A stretch of 64,000 nt of DNA, taken from contig NZ_OY730232.1 in assembly GCF_963422545.1 (NCBI RefSeq), positions 305,239-369,238 on the forward strand, written 5' to 3'. Numbering within the stretch: the stretch's first letter is position 1; every line of letters starts with the position of its first letter. The notes below the pieces were generated by a model. That model did no database searches, had not been told where the DNA came from, and saw only the letters and a list, made by a program, of their open reading frames with translations. This document shows, piece after piece, positions 43,864-53,602 of the stretch. Source of the stretch: an uncultured Flavobacterium sp. (lineage in GTDB: Bacteria > Bacteroidota > Bacteroidia > Flavobacteriales > Flavobacteriaceae). The translations under genes were made by a program, and so were the position numbers.

Positions 43864-44748
43864 TTATTCTTCTGTTTCATTTTGCTGCCTATTCAAAGCA
43901 ACTCTTTTAGCAAAAATGGTTTGTTTATTTTTCAGTTTACTTTCAGAGATGGTCTGATAAGGGCTTAGATTTCTGATAAACAAGGGGAAACTAAAATATT
44001 TTGCCGTATAAAAAGTCCAGCCTGTGTCTTCATTCTCAGCACTGGATTCAATAGCATCATTTGGAAATCTGTAATTTTGATCTTCAATAAACTTATCAAA
44101 CCAATTCCCCAAATTGACATCCTGAGCAATTTTTACATCAAATTTTGAAAAGAATTGGGCATCGACTTTTTTCCTGATATGTATGGATACCTGCATTAAA
44201 CGAAACTTATCAATATTATCCCAATACTCAATATCCTTGCGTTCTTTACCAACTCTCCAGTATTCATAAAACGGTTCAGGAATTTGTAAATATTTTTTCT
44301 TTGATTCCTGAAAAAAGATTGGTGCAAACAACCAAAGAATGTTAAGCATACTTATATGTGCATAACTTGATATGGCAATATAATTAAACACGAGATAGTA
44401 GATCCAGGAAGCAAGAATTGCTACAATTAAAAAAAGAAAGAATTTTGCAGGAGCACTATTTTGTATTTCTATCTTTTGAAATAGAGCTGTATTCATGAAA
44501 TACAATAATCCAACGCCCAGGGTTAAATAGTAAACAATTGAAAACAATAAGCCAAACCAAATAAACTCATTATTAAAAAAAGCAAATAAGCAAGGTAAAG
44601 ATGCTATAAGCGAGAAACATAAAACAAATATAATGGCAGATTTTGTTTTGATTTTTATACTTGAAAATTGACTCATGATAAGAGTAATAATAAGTACTAA
44701 GAAAGGGGCTAACAGGTATTTTAAAAAAAAGGGCAGTATTGTATTCAT
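43864..44748 (-). CDS. tssN: TssN-type T6SSiii polytopic membrane protein
   Basis: 294 residues. The first ~150 hold five hydrophobic segments. The remainder is a cytoplasmic-type globular domain with IPEPFYEYWRVGKERKDIEYW and a helical end. This layout matches TssN, one of the proteins found only in subtype iii and believed to form the inner-membrane platform in place of TssL/TssM. It lies between tssG and tssK in the structural operon. Confidence 0.8.
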   Translation of the reverse strand: MNTILPFFLKYLLAPFLVLIITLIMSQFSSIKIKTKSAIIFVLCFSLIASLPCLFAFFNNEFIWFGLLFSIVYYLTLGVGLLYFMNTALFQKIEIQNSAPAKFFLFLIVAILASWIYYLVFNYIAISSYAHISMLNILWLFAPIFFQESKKKYLQIPEPFYEYWRVGKERKDIEYWDNIDKFRLMQVSIHIRKKVDAQFFSKFDVKIAQDVNLGNWFDKFIEDQNYRFPNDAIESSAENEDTGWTFYTAKYFSFPLFIRNLSPYQTISESKLKNKQTIFAKRVALNRQQNETEE

Positions 44749-44790
44749 AACTGAAGTCGTATTATCGTATTATTATGATGCTTTAAAAAA

Positions 44791-45696
44791 TTATAAAATG
44801 GTATTTATGCCTAAATAGTTTTCATTTAATTTTATTCCTAATTGGTAGTTATTAAAAAAAACGATATCAACTTTTCGATTACTAATAATAAAATATTCCA
44901 GTACTTTTCGGGTAAGGGCCATCTTCCGTTCTAAAATAGGATAGTCAATATTGCCCTCAAAGTATAGTGTTACCTCAACATCATCAACCTCACTTTCTAC
45001 AGCTCCGCAGAGTCCTAAATTAAAACCTAACATTCCCTCGCTCAGTTTTAAAAAAGGAGATTCTGTAAATACATGCTTTTTATATTTTAGTTTTACTACA
45101 TCACCCAACAGCATTTCTAAAACTTTTTCCAGCTCCGGAAGATTTTCTTTTAGTCGATCAGCCTCACATAAATAAATGAACAAATTCTTTTTCTGCGCCT
45201 GTGACAAATCAAAGTCTATTGCTATTAATTCATCTACTATATGTAGAAACAGATCAATCTTATCATTAAATAAATGAAGGCTTCTTATCGCATAATTCGA
45301 ACTTGCAGAAAAAATTTCATTATCAAAGGGCATAAAGAAATCAAGAGCATTCTTTTCTGTTTTCTTGTTTTCTTTGACAGCTGCTACAATCTCTTTGTTA
45401 GACATTGTTGAATTACTAACCGATAACGGATGAAATAGCAATTCAGGTAAATTATGATAAATGCTATTCTTCGCCAAATGTAGCAGAAGTGCTTCTTTGG
45501 TAAATTTTGAATCCTCCTGATACAGCATCGAAGAAATATCAATAGCATCTCTCGAATTATTCCTTTTTGAAAGACCTTTGTGTCTCACAAATACTTCGGT
45601 GTCATCTTTTAGAATATTCTGCAATTCATAAAAAAGAATTTCACCTCTTAAATTAAAATTAAGCTGTTGCTTTAAAACCGAAATATCTTGTTCCAT
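44791..45696 (-). CDS. tssG: T6SS baseplate protein TssG
   Basis: 301 residues, soluble. The C-terminal third shows the TssG pattern: LSEGMLGFNLGLCGAVES, then VEVTLYF and IVFFNNYQLGIKLNENYLG. TssG with two TssF copies forms the baseplate wedge around the spike. It starts three bases after tssH ends. The N-terminal half is more divergent than in Proteobacteria, as is usual for subtype iii. Confidence 0.85.
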   Translation of the reverse strand: MEQDISVLKQQLNFNLRGEILFYELQNILKDDTEVFVRHKGLSKRNNSRDAIDISSMLYQEDSKFTKEALLLHLAKNSIYHNLPELLFHPLSVSNSTMSNKEIVAAVKENKKTEKNALDFFMPFDNEIFSASSNYAIRSLHLFNDKIDLFLHIVDELIAIDFDLSQAQKKNLFIYLCEADRLKENLPELEKVLEMLLGDVVKLKYKKHVFTESPFLKLSEGMLGFNLGLCGAVESEVDDVEVTLYFEGNIDYPILERKMALTRKVLEYFIISNRKVDIVFFNNYQLGIKLNENYLGINTIL

Positions 45697-45699
45697 AGC

Positions 45700-48132
45700 T
45701 TATTTTTTTTCCCAAATAAACTCATCCTCTTTTATATCTAAAACAATACTTTCATTCTCAAGAATGGCCTCTGATATAATTAATTTTGAAATGGTTTTCT
45801 TCAGGTATGTTCTTACGATTCCGGCAATTGGTCTGGCTCCGTACTTTTTCGAAAACCCTTTATTAGTAAGGTATTCTAAAGCACTCTCGGATATATCAAA
45901 TGAAATATTTTTGATCGTTTTTAATTGTTCTTGCAGACGGCTAAGATGTAATCTGAAAATAGCTTTGGCAATTTCTATATTGATCGGAGCAAATGGAACC
46001 ACTTCAGTCAAACGTCCTAAAAACTCAGGTCTGAAATGCTGGCTCATAATCTCTATCAATTGATTGGAAGTAGGCAAATGACCATTTTCTATTTGTTCCT
46101 GAATCCACTGACTACCTATGTTTGAGGTAAAAATGATGATTGCATTCGAAAAGTCTCCTTCCCTTCCTAATTTATCATGAACCTTTCCTTCGTCCATAAT
46201 TTGCAAAAACACGTCATAAACAGAACTGTGTGCTTTTTCAATCTCATCAAAAAGTACAACTGAATACGGTTTTTGTCTAATTTTATTGACCAACATCCCT
46301 CCTTCTTCGTAACCCACATATCCCGGAGGCGCACCATATAATAAAGCTGCAGAATGCTCTTCTTTAAATTCTGACATGTCAAATCGGATCATGGCATTTT
46401 CGTCATCAAACAGCAGTTCAGCAAGTGTTTTTGTTAATTCGGTCTTTCCGGTTCCTGTTGGTCCTAAGAAAAAGAAAGATCCAATAGGCTGTTTCGGATT
46501 ACTCAAACCACTTCGGGATTCAATAATAGCTTCCGAAAGCGTTTTTATAGCATGTGCCTGCCCTTTTACTCTTTCCTGCAGTTTGTCTTCAATAGTCAAA
46601 AGCTTCTCTTTTTCTCCGGCACTAATTTTTCCTAATGGTATTCCGGTCGCATTAGAAACAACTGCCAAAATCTCAGATTTTGTTACGACAGCAATTTTTT
46701 CTTTGGCGATAGTTTCAATATCAACCGATAGTTTCTCTATATCTTCAAAAGTTACCACTTCATTTTTGGGGCTTTTTAAATTTTCGGCAACATTAACTTT
46801 ACTGGTTACAATACAGCTTATTCGGTTGTAGATCTCTTTTTTAAGCAAACTCATCCTTGATTCATCTTTAGGATCTGACTCTTTTATCTGCTCTTTTATT
46901 TTTACAATCTCTACTAATGAATTTGCATTAGAAACAACTACTGAGGAAGCTGTACGATCTAATAAATCAATCGCTCCATAAGGTAATTTCTTCTCTTTGT
47001 AAAACCTTTTGGATAAATGAATGGCTTCTTGTATCACTTCATCATTAATCCCAATTTTATAATGTTTTTCCAGTTTGTTTTTGTAAATATTCAAACATTC
47101 AACCAATAACGAGTAATCTAATTCTTCAATGAAAATATTTTCAAATTTTCCATTTATGGTAGTTCCTTCAATTGATTTTCGATAAGAATCTGAATCAATT
47201 GAAGCAATAATATTAATGCTGCCCTGAGTCAATTGTGTATTTATAATGTTGATTACAGCATTTGATTTTGAGTTTGATGAGTTCAACAATACTTGTATAT
47301 CATCAATAAAAAGGATACTTTTTGAGCTTTTGGCTAATTTTTCAAAAATTTCAATCAGCTTTTTCGAAATCTCATTTTCACTGCTGCAATTTGCAACGAG
47401 TTTAGAAACATTTAAAGACAAAACCAGTGTTTCTTCAAAAAAATTAGGGTCGGTTTCGTGCAGAGAGTAAATTAAGTTTTTTATAATACTTGTTTTTCCA
47501 ACTCCGGATTCTCCAATTAATAAGATCCCATGATTTTCATATCGTTCAATATTTTCAAGTATCAGTCTTACTTCTTTATTTCTGCCAATAACACCACTGC
47601 CTTCTTCAATAATGTCCTTTTTGTATAAGGTATCACAATAGTTAATATTGATCGTTTCTTCTTCGCCATTATTATCTGCAAGGCTAAAACTCTTCTGATT
47701 GTTACGGAGTCCAAAATGTTTCAGAAGTTCCTTATCACTTAAGTTTAACCCATCAATTTGTTTGTCACTATAAACTAATCCGGGTTTAATAATGGCTATA
47801 AAAACACAGAATGCATCAATAGAATCTGATCCTAGTCTAATTTTGTTAAAATTAGATTCAGTAAAAACATGTTCTACTTCAGTATCAGCTGTGATATTAT
47901 TGTCATTGTTTTGAGTAGAAGTATAAACTTCCTTACGCACATCAAACCATTCTTTTATATATTCTATATCTTTTGATAATGTTCTTAAAATTTCTACTAA
48001 TCCGGTTGGTTCAAATAACAATGCGTAAGCTAAGTGAGCCACACCATAAGTACTGTGTCCATCCTGAATTGCTAATGATTTAGCAGATTTAATTGCAGAT
48101 AATAAGCTTGGGCTATAATCTAATTCATTCAT
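45700..48132 (-). CDS. tssH: T6SS sheath-disassembly ATPase TssH (ClpV)
   Basis: 810 residues with the ClpB/ClpV layout: N-terminal helical domain (~1-150), AAA+ domain 1 with Walker A GESGVGKT (207-214), a middle region (~400-480), and AAA+ domain 2 with Walker A GPTGTGKT (557-564), Walker B VVLFDEIEKAH and a GRLTEVVPF arginine-finger region. ClpV unfolds contracted TssB/C sheath for reuse. Domain 1 is unusual: Walker B reads LFIDDIQ instead of LFIDE, and the expected LTRRF arginine fingers read INGKF (~326-330), so its hydrolysis may be lost. Domain 2 looks complete. It lies between tssF and tssG. Confidence 0.95.
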   Translation of the reverse strand: MNELDYSPSLLSAIKSAKSLAIQDGHSTYGVAHLAYALLFEPTGLVEILRTLSKDIEYIKEWFDVRKEVYTSTQNNDNNITADTEVEHVFTESNFNKIRLGSDSIDAFCVFIAIIKPGLVYSDKQIDGLNLSDKELLKHFGLRNNQKSFSLADNNGEEETININYCDTLYKKDIIEEGSGVIGRNKEVRLILENIERYENHGILLIGESGVGKTSIIKNLIYSLHETDPNFFEETLVLSLNVSKLVANCSSENEISKKLIEIFEKLAKSSKSILFIDDIQVLLNSSNSKSNAVINIINTQLTQGSINIIASIDSDSYRKSIEGTTINGKFENIFIEELDYSLLVECLNIYKNKLEKHYKIGINDEVIQEAIHLSKRFYKEKKLPYGAIDLLDRTASSVVVSNANSLVEIVKIKEQIKESDPKDESRMSLLKKEIYNRISCIVTSKVNVAENLKSPKNEVVTFEDIEKLSVDIETIAKEKIAVVTKSEILAVVSNATGIPLGKISAGEKEKLLTIEDKLQERVKGQAHAIKTLSEAIIESRSGLSNPKQPIGSFFFLGPTGTGKTELTKTLAELLFDDENAMIRFDMSEFKEEHSAALLYGAPPGYVGYEEGGMLVNKIRQKPYSVVLFDEIEKAHSSVYDVFLQIMDEGKVHDKLGREGDFSNAIIIFTSNIGSQWIQEQIENGHLPTSNQLIEIMSQHFRPEFLGRLTEVVPFAPINIEIAKAIFRLHLSRLQEQLKTIKNISFDISESALEYLTNKGFSKKYGARPIAGIVRTYLKKTISKLIISEAILENESIVLDIKEDEFIWEKK

Positions 48133-48136
48133 AAGT

Positions 48137-49894
48137 TTAGTTGATTGTAATTTGAAACGGAATGTTCATAACGGATTGCTTTTCTAAGGTCTCTTTTAAA
48201 AATACCCCAATTTTCTGCTTATTTTCTATCTGTAAAGCATATTTGTCCTGCAAAATAACTTCTACGTCGATGGTTCTATACAGCCCTTGTTTCCTTTGGT
48301 TGCTAATCCCCACTCCGTCTGTAATGAATACTTCCTTTGTGATATTTCTTAAATGATAGTGTACTGCCGATTTTATGTCCTGTTTTGTTACTAATCGCTC
48401 TTTTGACAGAAAGCCATATCTAAGATTGATTAGTTTTTCTACCTTGTTATTTCTGTAGATTCCACCAATTGAACTGGTTTCAAAAACGGTAGAATCCTGC
48501 GCTAATTCAGATAAAGCGGTCTGTTTTAAAATAGTGCCCTTTCTTAAATTGTTAGCAGCCTCCCCATTTGAAGTCCAGTAGGAGCAATAAAGAATTTTAG
48601 ATTTATCCGTTTCGTGAATCAAAGCATATACTTCCTCCTCATTAACCTTACTGTAACTGCTGTTGATTTTACTTTCAATCGAATTAATTTCTTCATTAAT
48701 TCTCGTCATCGTAGCATCAATATAATCTGCATTAATGTTTGAAAAAGAACCAATATCTTCTCTCAATGCACGGGCTAACTTTTTAAGAAAAAATTTGGCT
48801 GTTCGCGAGTCATAATTTTCTAATCCGCCATAAAAAATCGTAAATGTATTTGAGGTAATAGAATTAGGCTGTTTGATTCCATTGATAAATTCAACGTTTT
48901 TTTCGTTAAAAATCTTCATCACATCCAGAAAATGAGTGTTTCTTTCTGCTTTCATTGCAAAAAGACGCCCTTCTACCTGAGCGTTGTGCACTCTATTATT
49001 TAGTTTTCTGTTGACAATTGGAAAAGTGTTTATTTTTATTTGAATCTTATCCAGCTCTTTTTTCGAAAAAATTTCGGGAAATACAAATTCTAACCAAATT
49101 AGCCCGGTATTTTTCTTAGCGGATTTTAACTCTTCTTTTTCAATTTTGAATTTGTCTAACAACGATTCGTATACGACATTTTCGGAGTTTATTTTTAGTT
49201 TGTAAATAAAGTTTTTATAGAATGCTTTTACAGTTTCTGTATAATGCTTGTTGTCCTGAACGTCATCATAGGTTTCATTTTCAATTTCAAGCACATTCCC
49301 TAAAGAATCTTTTACGGTAACAAATTTCAAAAAAGCATCTAGTGCTGAATTTTCAGTTATAAAGGTAAACTTCAACGAATTAAGCTTTTCCAGATTTTCT
49401 TTTGAAACATCCAACCCAACCCAAATGCGATTATCTGAGACCTTATGCTGTAAAGGCAGATGTTTTACATTTTTTAAAGAATCAATCAAAAACGAGTCAT
49501 ACAATTGAAAACTAATCTCGCCTTCAACAATATTTTCAGTAGTAAAAGGAGTAAAATAAATGTCATAATCGACACTGGAAGCCATACTGGATTTTACCAC
49601 AAATTCAGTATTATCATTTAAGATTACAATACCATTTGTAACAACCGTACTGGCTAATGCATGCGCAGGCATAGGCAAATTCCATTGACTGGGCACAATT
49701 TCCTGGGCTATACGCTCAATGATTTTATTATCAGATTCTACTCCTTCATGATATAAATAATAAAGTTCATGCACGAAAACATCCAATAACATCATCACTA
49801 AAGGATCTGCCATATTGATATCTTCAATCCCCCAGATTTCTAAGCACTTTTTTTGTATTCTGCTCTTTATTTCAATAAACTTAACGTCTTTCAT
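48137..49894 (-). CDS. tssF: T6SS baseplate protein TssF
   Basis: 585 residues, soluble. The start MADPLVMMLLDVFVHELYYL and the following IAQEIVPSQWNLPMPAHALA match TssF's N-terminal part, where the motif PxxxxPxPAxAL is typical. The C-terminus has the family-like DKYALQIENKQKIGVFLKE. TssF binds TssG and TssE to form the wedge that surrounds VgrG. It is eight bases after tssE and four bases before tssH. Confidence 0.9.
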   Translation of the reverse strand: MKDVKFIEIKSRIQKKCLEIWGIEDINMADPLVMMLLDVFVHELYYLYHEGVESDNKIIERIAQEIVPSQWNLPMPAHALASTVVTNGIVILNDNTEFVVKSSMASSVDYDIYFTPFTTENIVEGEISFQLYDSFLIDSLKNVKHLPLQHKVSDNRIWVGLDVSKENLEKLNSLKFTFITENSALDAFLKFVTVKDSLGNVLEIENETYDDVQDNKHYTETVKAFYKNFIYKLKINSENVVYESLLDKFKIEKEELKSAKKNTGLIWLEFVFPEIFSKKELDKIQIKINTFPIVNRKLNNRVHNAQVEGRLFAMKAERNTHFLDVMKIFNEKNVEFINGIKQPNSITSNTFTIFYGGLENYDSRTAKFFLKKLARALREDIGSFSNINADYIDATMTRINEEINSIESKINSSYSKVNEEEVYALIHETDKSKILYCSYWTSNGEAANNLRKGTILKQTALSELAQDSTVFETSSIGGIYRNNKVEKLINLRYGFLSKERLVTKQDIKSAVHYHLRNITKEVFITDGVGISNQRKQGLYRTIDVEVILQDKYALQIENKQKIGVFLKETLEKQSVMNIPFQITIN

Positions 49895-49902
49895 ATTTTC
49901 TA

Positions 49903-50322
49903 TTATTGAGAAATTGGGCTTATATTTAGTTTAGTATGAAAATTAAATGGGATTTGACTTTCTATAATCGAACCTTTTACGATTATATTGGCTTTTCTTC
50001 TAATACTAGAGGATAATTCTTTATCATCAATTTCATCTAAAGAAATAGTAATTTCACTTAGCACTAATCTTTTCTCAAATTTAGCAATAGACTCCTGCAA
50101 TGATTTTCTTACTAAATCTTCCCAGTCTCTCTTTTTAATATGTTGGTTAAATTCCAAATCCCAAATAATAGTTCCATAATTTGGTGTCTCCGGTATCTCT
50201 CCAAAAGAGGTTGTAATTATCATCATAATGTTATAGGCAATCGATTCTTCAATCTTACAAAAATTCTCCTGAGAGCCTTTTAACAGTGACTTAAAATTAA
50301 CGGGATATTTCAGATATTTCAT
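49903..50322 (-). CDS. tssE: T6SS baseplate protein TssE (gp25-like)
   Basis: 139 residues of the phage gp25 family. The core TTSFGEIPETPNYGTIIWDLEF corresponds to the gp25 wedge motif, and IAKFEKRLVLSEITISL includes the ExR region that starts sheath polymerisation. It is the first gene of the minus-strand structural operon, divergent from tssB across 159 bases. Confidence 0.92.
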   Translation of the reverse strand: MKYLKYPVNFKSLLKGSQENFCKIEESIAYNIMMIITTSFGEIPETPNYGTIIWDLEFNQHIKKRDWEDLVRKSLQESIAKFEKRLVLSEITISLDEIDDKELSSSIRRKANIIVKGSIIESQIPFNFHTKLNISPISQ

Positions 50323-50481
50323 TATTTAGGGCAAATTTGATTGAATTATAGTAAAATTATAAACATTTAAAAACATCCTGCAGGATACGACAAAAATCAA
50401 AATAAAATACTTACAAATCAATATTATTTTAAAGTTTTTTTTTACTAGTTTTACAAAATTAACTAATAATCCTATAAAATT
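50323..50481. promoter_or_regulatory. Divergent promoter region between tssE and tssB
   Basis: 159 AT-rich bases from which both T6SS operons must start. On the plus strand, TAGTTTTA at 50446-50453 approximates the Bacteroidota -7 element TAnnTTTG and would give a leader of about 25 bases before tssB. No clear -33 TTG at the ideal spacing was found, and the minus-strand promoter is not certain. Confidence 0.4.
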
Positions 50482-50937
50482 ATGAGCATGTTCAATTATG
50501 GTATTGGTGGCAATGAAGTAAAAGTTGACGCCAGTGAATCGATTTTAGAAATTCCTTCAAACAGAACTTTACTAATTCAAAAACTTACAAATGAACAACC
50601 AGTCGGACCTGAAGCAGTGTACGATTTACAGACGGTAGAAGCTGTTTTTGAAAAGTACAAACCTAGTGTAGATTTTGAATTTTCGACTGAAGAAGGTTCG
50701 GAATTAAATGAATCAATGGTGTTTCAAAACTTAGGCGACTTTGGCGCAAAATCAATTAAAGAAAATAGCCCTTTTTTAAACAAATTAAATACAGAAAAAG
50801 AACAGGCTTATAAAATTGTACGTCAACTTTCAAGTAACAGAGGTTTAATAAAAGCCATTCAGGATCCTGCTGTTAAAGAGGCTATAATAGAATTACTTGA
50901 AAACGCTAAGAACGAAATTAACATCAATAAACAATAA
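50482..50937 (+). CDS. tssB: T6SS sheath protein TssB (VipA)
   Basis: 151 residues. The stretch EVKVDASESILEIPSNRTLLI is followed by VDFEFSTEEGSELNESMVF and the TssB-type LGDFGAKSIKENSPFLNKL, in which the helix contacts TssC. TssB and TssC co-assemble into the contractile sheath around the Hcp tube. It starts two bases before the tssC ATG region, on the opposite strand from the rest of the cluster. Confidence 0.93.
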   Translation: MSMFNYGIGGNEVKVDASESILEIPSNRTLLIQKLTNEQPVGPEAVYDLQTVEAVFEKYKPSVDFEFSTEEGSELNESMVFQNLGDFGAKSIKENSPFLNKLNTEKEQAYKIVRQLSSNRGLIKAIQDPAVKEAIIELLENAKNEININKQ

Positions 50938-50939
50938 AT

Positions 50940-52304
50940 ATGGCAACTCAAACCAAAGAACAAAAAAGTCACGGTTCTTCAACGGAGCAATTGGTTCAAG
51001 AACAAGGTAGCAAAATAAATTTATTAAATGAATACGGCGGTTTTGCCTTTTTAGAAAACGTAATTGACGGATTGTCAAACTTAAATCCTACCAGAAAAGC
51101 CAGAAAAAACATTTTTCTTAATGATGCTCAATGGGAAAGCGAGAGAACAACTCTTACTAACAGACTGGATTTATGGCTGGATTTATTAAAAGGCAATAAT
51201 TCTGTTGAATCTATGATTGAAGTGGCTAACGCAAAAGCGACATCTGCCGATTCAACTTTAAATAAGAACTTAAAATATGCCTTAAACGTTTCAAGAGAGT
51301 TAGAAACATCTTATAGAAGTGTTGCTTTATTCTATAAAAATGCTGAAAGCGATAAAATCAAAAACGTAACGATCGTCAATGCTGATATATCACAATTAAA
51401 AGACTTAGACAATACTTTGTTTATTGACTATGTTTCAAATGAGTTAAAGCAAAATTTTGACAGATTAGATTTAAGAAAAAACTACTCTATTCTTTCAGTA
51501 CCGGGATATTTAGGATCAAACGCAGTTTTAGACAAATGGTCTAAGATAGCACATGAAAACAAAACGGTACTATTAACTGATTTTCAAGATCTTGAAACAC
51601 CAGATGATGTTATAGACATTTTCTTCAATGCCAATCATACAGGTGGAGATGTATATAAATCAAATACAATCATGACTTGTAACTATTTACTGGGAAGAAG
51701 TAAATATGATGAAGTTGGAGAAGAAGACAACCTATATGTACCACCATCTACATCATTAGCTGGTAAAATATACAAAACTTTAATGTCTCAGGTTGTTGCC
51801 GGTAAAAAATTTGGTGGCCTGAATGAAGTAGAAAGTGTTCGTTTTGACTTGAAGAAAAGCGAAATTTCAGAAATTGAAAAAATGGGATTAGTTCCTATGG
51901 TTAACGAATACAGCAAAATTATGGCTTTCTCTGCCAAAACATTGTTTAACGGAGATAACCTGGGCTTGCAAACTTACTCAGTAGTTCGTGTATTTGACCA
52001 CATTACAAAAGTACTTTTCGATTTCTTAAACAGAAGAGCTTTCGAAAACTGGACCACAAGAACTGAAGCTGATTTAAGAAGCCAAATCATTAAGTTTTTA
52101 GATGGAATTAAAGGACCAACTAATCTTATTGAAAAGTTTACGGTAATGAAAATCGAACAGGACAAAACCCAAAAGGACAGAATTTTATTAGACATTCATA
52201 TTACACCATATTTCCCTGCAAAAAGTTTTGTGATTCAATTAGATGGACACAAAGGTGATGGTCCGGAAGAGGCTGTTTGGCATAGTGACTATAAACAAGT
52301 TTAG
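50940..52304 (+). CDS. tssC: T6SS sheath protein TssC (VipB)
   Basis: 454 residues. The protein has the TssC arrangement: LNLPTRK-like NLNPTRKARKNIFLND near residue 50, a helical middle, SILSVPGYLGSNAVLDKWSKIA, and the C-terminal WTTRTEADLRSQIIKFLDG helix-sheet part ending in ITPYFPAKSFVIQLDG. It forms heterodimers with TssB. It is followed by a strong terminator, so tssB-tssC form a two-gene operon. Confidence 0.95.
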   Translation: MATQTKEQKSHGSSTEQLVQEQGSKINLLNEYGGFAFLENVIDGLSNLNPTRKARKNIFLNDAQWESERTTLTNRLDLWLDLLKGNNSVESMIEVANAKATSADSTLNKNLKYALNVSRELETSYRSVALFYKNAESDKIKNVTIVNADISQLKDLDNTLFIDYVSNELKQNFDRLDLRKNYSILSVPGYLGSNAVLDKWSKIAHENKTVLLTDFQDLETPDDVIDIFFNANHTGGDVYKSNTIMTCNYLLGRSKYDEVGEEDNLYVPPSTSLAGKIYKTLMSQVVAGKKFGGLNEVESVRFDLKKSEISEIEKMGLVPMVNEYSKIMAFSAKTLFNGDNLGLQTYSVVRVFDHITKVLFDFLNRRAFENWTTRTEADLRSQIIKFLDGIKGPTNLIEKFTVMKIEQDKTQKDRILLDIHITPYFPAKSFVIQLDGHKGDGPEEAVWHSDYKQV

Positions 52305-52644
52305 TATATAATACTATATATTTCTCATACCCCAAAAAGTTCAAAACCTTTTGGGGTATTTTTTTTTTACCTTTCTTAAAAAATATTTACAGAATAAATA
52401 TAAAAAATTATTGAGTGCACTTATAAATGCCCTTGTTCTTAGAGAAGCTTGTAAAGCCCTGTGTTTATTGGGTTCAAAATAAAAGCGTTGGATTAGCTTT
52501 TTCAGACATAACCTAACAAAAAAAGAATGCAATTAGAACTTTAATTTGTATTTTCGTTTAGTTAAAATAAGTTGATTTAATGTAATCTAACTTATGGCAG
52601 TAAGAAGTTAATTAATCTTTTTTAACATTAAAAACAAAATCAAC
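52305..52644. other. Intergenic region after tssC
   Basis: It contains the tssC terminator and then about 275 bases with no credible gene. The short open frame on the minus strand at 52341-52532 overlaps the terminator and has no protein-like character. The promoter of the lipoprotein at 52645 is probably here. Confidence 0.5.
52327..52368 (+). terminator. Terminator of the tssB-tssC operon
   Basis: ATACCCCAAAA pairs with TTTTGGGGTAT in an 11-bp stem, followed by an uninterrupted run of nine or more T. It lies 22 bases past the tssC stop. Confidence 0.9.
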
Positions 52645-53568
52645 ATGAAGCGACTGAAAACATTTATTCTGCCAATGGTAATATCAGTTTTTGTTTCTTC
52701 TTGCTCATCTGTTTTAAATAATACAAAAATTGATTATTTAACAAGCAATTATTGCCAGCCAACCATTGATTATGATTATTCTAAACTAGAAATTCCTAAC
52801 AATAAAACACCAAAACAAGATAGTATTTTAAGTGCCAATTTATCCAAACATGACATCTTAATCAGTAATGCTATTGGTATTGAAGCTTATTTAGCAGAAT
52901 ATCTACAAGTAAAAAATGACACTTTAAAAAAATTAGTTTTAAAACAAAAAATTACTGACCGCTTAATCCTTACTGGTATAGAAATAAATGCATTGGCTTC
53001 AGAATTAGACTGCAATGGTGAACGTATAAATAAATTAGCCGATTTTGTTAATGCAATCAATAATAAAAAAACTAAAAATCTTACTGTAGCTTCTGTAACT
53101 ATTGGCGCGCTGACTACTGTAGCAACCGTTTTAATAAAAAATAATAATTCCAGTAATATAATTGGTGTGAGCGGCGGATTACTAAGTGCCGGATTAGGAG
53201 CGCTGACTATTTCTCCTAAAGGAAAAAAAATAAACTTAAAACTTCAAAGAAACCTTCTGAAAAACATTTGGTACAATGACAATTCTAACATGGCATATCC
53301 AAACTCTATATGGGCTATTATAAATGAGAAAGAATTTAGCAATTCTGGAAAAAATGACTTACAGGAAAGTATAAAAAATCGATGGTTACAATACAACTTT
53401 GATGGAAAAATAGATCCTAAAACCGAAAAACTTTTTTTTGATGAGGGCGGAATCTATACCTCAGATGATTTATATTCGAGAGCAAATATGCTAAATGAAT
53501 TGCAAGCCACCATTCGCTCTCTGGAACAAGATTTAAAAAGTTTATCTTTAAGACTGAATGTCATTTAA
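52645..53568 (+). CDS. Lipoprotein of unknown function
   Basis: 307 residues with a lipoprotein signal (FVSSCSS, Cys20). The middle has a weakly hydrophobic Gly/Ala-rich stretch (IIGVSGGLLSAGLGALTIS, ~172-190). The C-terminus is helical with a coiled-coil tendency (MLNELQATIRSLEQDLKSL). I do not recognise the family. It is next to but oriented with the tssB-tssC operon, separated from it by a terminator, so a T6SS role is not supported. Confidence 0.65.
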   Translation: MKRLKTFILPMVISVFVSSCSSVLNNTKIDYLTSNYCQPTIDYDYSKLEIPNNKTPKQDSILSANLSKHDILISNAIGIEAYLAEYLQVKNDTLKKLVLKQKITDRLILTGIEINALASELDCNGERINKLADFVNAINNKKTKNLTVASVTIGALTTVATVLIKNNNSSNIIGVSGGLLSAGLGALTISPKGKKINLKLQRNLLKNIWYNDNSNMAYPNSIWAIINEKEFSNSGKNDLQESIKNRWLQYNFDGKIDPKTEKLFFDEGGIYTSDDLYSRANMLNELQATIRSLEQDLKSLSLRLNVI

Positions 53569-53602
53569 AAATATCTTTACCTTAATAAATAATTCTATTA
53601 TT

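Noticed and set aside
52341..52532. Minus-strand open frame of 63 codons
   Set aside because: It covers the tssC terminator and has no recognisable content.
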